64,000 bases of DNA from Mortierella alpina (lineage: Eukaryota > Mortierellomycota > Mortierellomycetes > Mortierellales > Mortierellaceae): NCBI GenBank assembly GCA_029449245.1, contig JANATF010000002.1:2480001-2544000 (forward strand), in the 5' to 3' direction. The notes under the pieces are model-generated. The model was not told the origin of the DNA, made no database searches, and saw only the letters and a list, made by a program, of their open reading frames with translations. The translations under genes and the position numbers were made by a program. Of this stretch, positions 60,805 through 64,000 are shown one piece after another; the stretch's first letter is position 1, and each line of letters opens with the position of its first letter.

Positions 60805-63800
60805 ATGTCGGCCAGAAACGCCGTGCTGGTCATCACCAAGCGGGTGTCGCCCTCCGTCGACCTGCTCAAGGTCGCTCTCTCGCGCACTACCGTCAACCCC
60901 ACCCTGACCCACCACTCCGCCGCCAGAACCCCACGCTCATGGTCTGCATTCGACGGTCACCTGCGGCCCTTCTCCACCACGTCCTCCTCTGCGCACCAAG
61001 CCGAGTTTCGCCCAAGAAGCCTGCACAGCCTGGTCAACGCCACCAACCGTCAAGCGGCCCTCGCCGGCGGATACTCGCAAGCCAACGCCCACCTTGTCTC
61101 GGGCACCAACGGCGCTCTGACTTTCTCTCGTCGGTCGCTCTCAAGCACCGCGCGCGTTCTCAAGGACAAGAGCGACGGGAACAAGGGCGGCAAGGGCGAT
61201 GATGGAAAAGCTGGATCCGACGGCAAGGACTCGGGATCAGGATCGGGATCGTCCTCGTCGTCATCATCTTCTGGATCGGAAGGAGGCAACGCTGGATCGG
61301 GATCGGGCTCCAGCAGCAACGGGAACGGCAAGGGTGGCAAGGTCTCAAAGTTCACCTTTGATGTTAGCTCTGGAGGACCTTCCACCAACATTCTCGAGAA
61401 CGGACTCTCAAAGCCAGCTATCCCTGAGGTCTACCCCCAGGTTCTGACCCTGCCCATTGGACGCCGTCCTCTCTTCCCAGGATTCTATAAAGCCGTCGTC
61501 ATCAAAAACCCTGCTGTCGCCAATGCGATCAAGGAGCTGATGAAGCGCGGCCAGCCTTATGTCGGTGCATTTTTGCTCAAGGACGAGGAGCTCGATATTG
61601 ATACCGTCACCAGCATGGATCAGATCCATTCTGTTGGTGTCTTCGCCCAGATCACCACGGTCTTTCCAGCAAGCTCAGGCAGCGACGAGGGCTCCATCAC
61701 AGCCGTGCTCTATCCTCACAGGAGAATCAAGATCAAAGAGCTGCTGCCACCCATGATCTTGCCCGATGGATCAGAGGCTCCTCGCGAAGGCTTGATGGTC
61801 AAGGAGGCGGGCGAGAGCAGTGAAAGCACATTGAAAGACGCCACCAAGTCCTCGAGCGATGTCACAGGAGCGTCATCAACAGCTGCTTCAGAAGCCTCGA
61901 CAACCACTGTGGACAAGCCTACAGGAGCCGAGTCGACTGTCATTGACGGAACCACCGTCGATGCCTCTTCAACGTCCAAGGATGCAACTCACCATTTGCC
62001 CACATCCTTCCTGGCCAAGGAGTATGCCGTGACCCTTTCAAATGTCGAGAATATGGTCGATGAGCCGTACAACCGTAAGAACCAGGTCATCCGAGCCATC
62101 ACATCCGAGATTGTTGCAGTCTTCAAGGACATTGCGTCATTGAATCCTCTGTTCCGGGACCAAATCGCCAACTTCTCCATGTCCCAGTCCGCAGGAAACG
62201 TCTTTGAAGAGCCAGCCAAGTTGGCTGATTTCGCGACTGCAGTGTCTCAGGGCGACCCAGAGGAGCTTCAGTCCGTGCTAGAGTCGCTTTCGATTGAGGA
62301 CAGGATGCAAAAGGCACTGTTGGTTCTGAAGAAGGAGCTCATGAATGCGCAGCTGCAGAGCAAGATCAGCAAGGACGTGGAGAACAAGATTGCAAAGCGC
62401 CAGCGGGAATACTACCTGATGGAGCAACTCAAGGGTATCAAGAAGGAACTCGGCATCGAGTCGGATGGCAAGGACAAGCTGATTGAGAAATTCAGAGAGA
62501 AGGGCGTGAAACTTGCCATGCCCGAGCAGGTCAAGAAAGTCTTTGATGAGGTATGCCTTGTGTTTATGTTGATTGTGCAGCTTCCACACTATACAGACCA
62601 CATTGTGTCCTGACATTAATGCTAACGGGTCAATCTGGACTTTCTGCATGGATCAACAGGAAATCACAAAACTAGAGCACTTGGAGCCAGCAGCGTCAGA
62701 ATTTAATGTGACAAGAAACTACTTGGACTGGTTGACGAACGTCCCCTGGGGTGTGCGCTCACCAGAAAACTACGACATTCGCCATGCTGTCAGAGTGCTG
62801 GATGAGGACCATTATGGACTCAAGGACGTAAAGGACCGCATTCTGGAATTCATTGCGGTCGGACGTCTCCGTGGAACAGTAGAGGGCAAGATTATTTGTC
62901 TTGTAGGACCACCTGGTAAGAATTGACATCTCAACATACCTCTATGGTAGTTTCTCTTTGAATGGCATTTATTGGATGCTAATCAAGCGTAATGGCGATA
63001 TTTCAACTGATTAGGTGTGGGTAAAACGTCGATCGGCAAATCGATCGCACGCGCGCTGGATCGCGAGTTTTATAGATTCAGTGTTGGAGGTCTGACAGAT
63101 GTTGCCGAGATCAAGGGTCATCGTCGGACATATGTCGGAGCCATGCCCGGAAAAGTGGTCCAAGCACTTAAGCGTGTGCAGACAGAAAATCCTCTTATTC
63201 TGATTGATGAAGGTAAAGGATCATGTTCTTTACACTGACATGCCTGAAAGCTCACATTTTGATCTCGTATCACGAAGGCTGACTGGATGTCATCTTGTGC
63301 AAACGATAGTGGACAAGGTCGGTCGCGGACATCAAGGTGATCCCGCCTCGGCACTGCTCGAGTTGCTGGATCCCGAGCAGAACGGTTCTTTCTTGGATCA
63401 CTACATGGATGTGCCAATTGACCTTTCCAAGGTGCTGTTTGTCTGTACAGCAAACGTCCTCGACACGATTCCAGGACCACTGTTGGATCGTATGGAGGTC
63501 ATTCAACTTTCGGGATATATCTCGGACGAGAAGGTGGCGATTGCATCTCGTTACTTGGCCCCCACTGCCAAGGAGGCAGCTGGTCTGGACGGCGCGAACG
63601 TGACTCTGCATGATGATGCGATCGAGGCTTTGATCAAGAACTACTGCAGAGAATCTGGTGTGAGAAACCTCAAGAAGCAGATCGACAAGGTCTTCCGCAA
63701 GGCTGCGTTCCAGATTGTCAAGGACATGCCCGAAGTAGAGCGCATTGCCCCAGTGCCCAAGAAGGATGATGAGCAGGTTATCAAGGAGAAGGAGGAGCCA

Positions 63801-64000
63801 CAGCAGAAGAAGGAGTTGAGTGGCGCAGAGACCTTGGCAGGCATCATCAAGAGCACACCGGATGAGACCTTGCTGGACGATGCTGAGGCTCAGAAGCAAA
63901 ATGAGCAGAGCGAGAAAGACAGCAAGAACAAGGGCAAGGAGCCAAAAGTCACTAAACCAGATATTTCGCCCGATGTCAAGGTGGACATTACGGCCGAGAA
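60805..64000 (+). CDS. PIM1: mitochondrial Lon protease (PIM1), 3' partial
   Basis: Lon is an ATP-dependent serine protease of the mitochondrial matrix that removes oxidised and misfolded proteins and binds mtDNA. Model exons: 60805-62550, 62660-62915, 63015-63212, 63310 to the window edge; phases 0, 1, 1. The N-terminus is basic and hydroxylated ([14 protein letters not shown]...[12 protein letters not shown]), as expected for a matrix presequence, followed by a Gly/Ser-rich linker. The substrate-binding LON domain starts near [21 protein letters not shown] fungal-type Ser/Thr-rich insert (about 61800-61980) precedes [18 protein letters not shown]. The AAA+ module has Walker A GPPGVGKTS (split by intron 2), Walker B LILIDEVDK (split by intron 3), and [16 protein letters not shown]. 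The window ends in the charged insert after the AAA+ lid, so the Ser-Lys catalytic dyad lies outside. Very secure identification. Confidence 0.97.

Overview
This window looks like nuclear DNA from a filamentous early-diverging fungus. The best guess is Mortierellomycotina or a close Mucoromycota relative. Reasons: short spliceosomal introns (mostly about 75-130 nt) with GT-AG and some GC-AG borders, a velvet-family regulator, Csf1 and Pim1/Lon mitochondrial biology, a kinase with tandem Sel1 repeats, and CT-rich promoters. I see no rRNA, tRNA, CRISPR or bacterial-type operon. Exon joins below were worked out by hand from splice motifs plus phase agreement, so treat the borders as models.

Layout. 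1-2679 (+): 3' part of YME2/RNA12, a mitochondrial inner-membrane ATPase-like protein. 2944-3162 (-): small Pga2-like membrane protein. 3333-5853 (-): EF-hand protein resembling calaxin/NCS proteins, with a long low-complexity tail. 6990-8187 (-): five-exon velvet regulator. 8188-12107: nearly 4 kb without a convincing gene. 12108-13336 (-): NADP-dependent MDR reductase. 13983-15832 (-): only the C-terminal UBL part of a USP7/Ubp15-type deubiquitinase, with an apparent frameshift, probably a truncated pseudogene. 16403-19229 (+): inositol/sugar transporter with a Cys-rich PSI-like loop and a 13-nt microexon. 19455-21277 and upstream (-): two-finger C2H2 factor.

22.8-27.8 kb is gene-poor, with one possible coding relic near 25.3-26.1 kb. 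27860-30886 (+): TKL-like kinase fused to about 16 Sel1 repeats. 30980-43902 (-): a complete 23-exon Csf1/BLTP1 bridge-like lipid transfer protein gene of about 3650 codons.

44751-48352 is the most unusual region: a 3.6-kb near-palindrome. Each 1.6-kb arm holds three diverged ~0.5-0.6 kb units in mirror order around a 432-nt spacer. 49051-51771 (-): single-exon PAS-like Q-rich protein. 51.8-56.5 kb: long gene-free stretch. 56502-60156 (+): RhoGAP-like protein. 60805 to the window end (+): mitochondrial Lon protease PIM1, cut before its proteolytic domain.

Functionally there is a loose mitochondrial theme (YME2, Lon), membrane lipid and transport functions (Csf1, inositol transporter, Pga2-like) and several regulators (velvet, C2H2, PAS-like, kinase). 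The genes are independent eukaryotic units, not an operon, and I see no evidence that they form one pathway.
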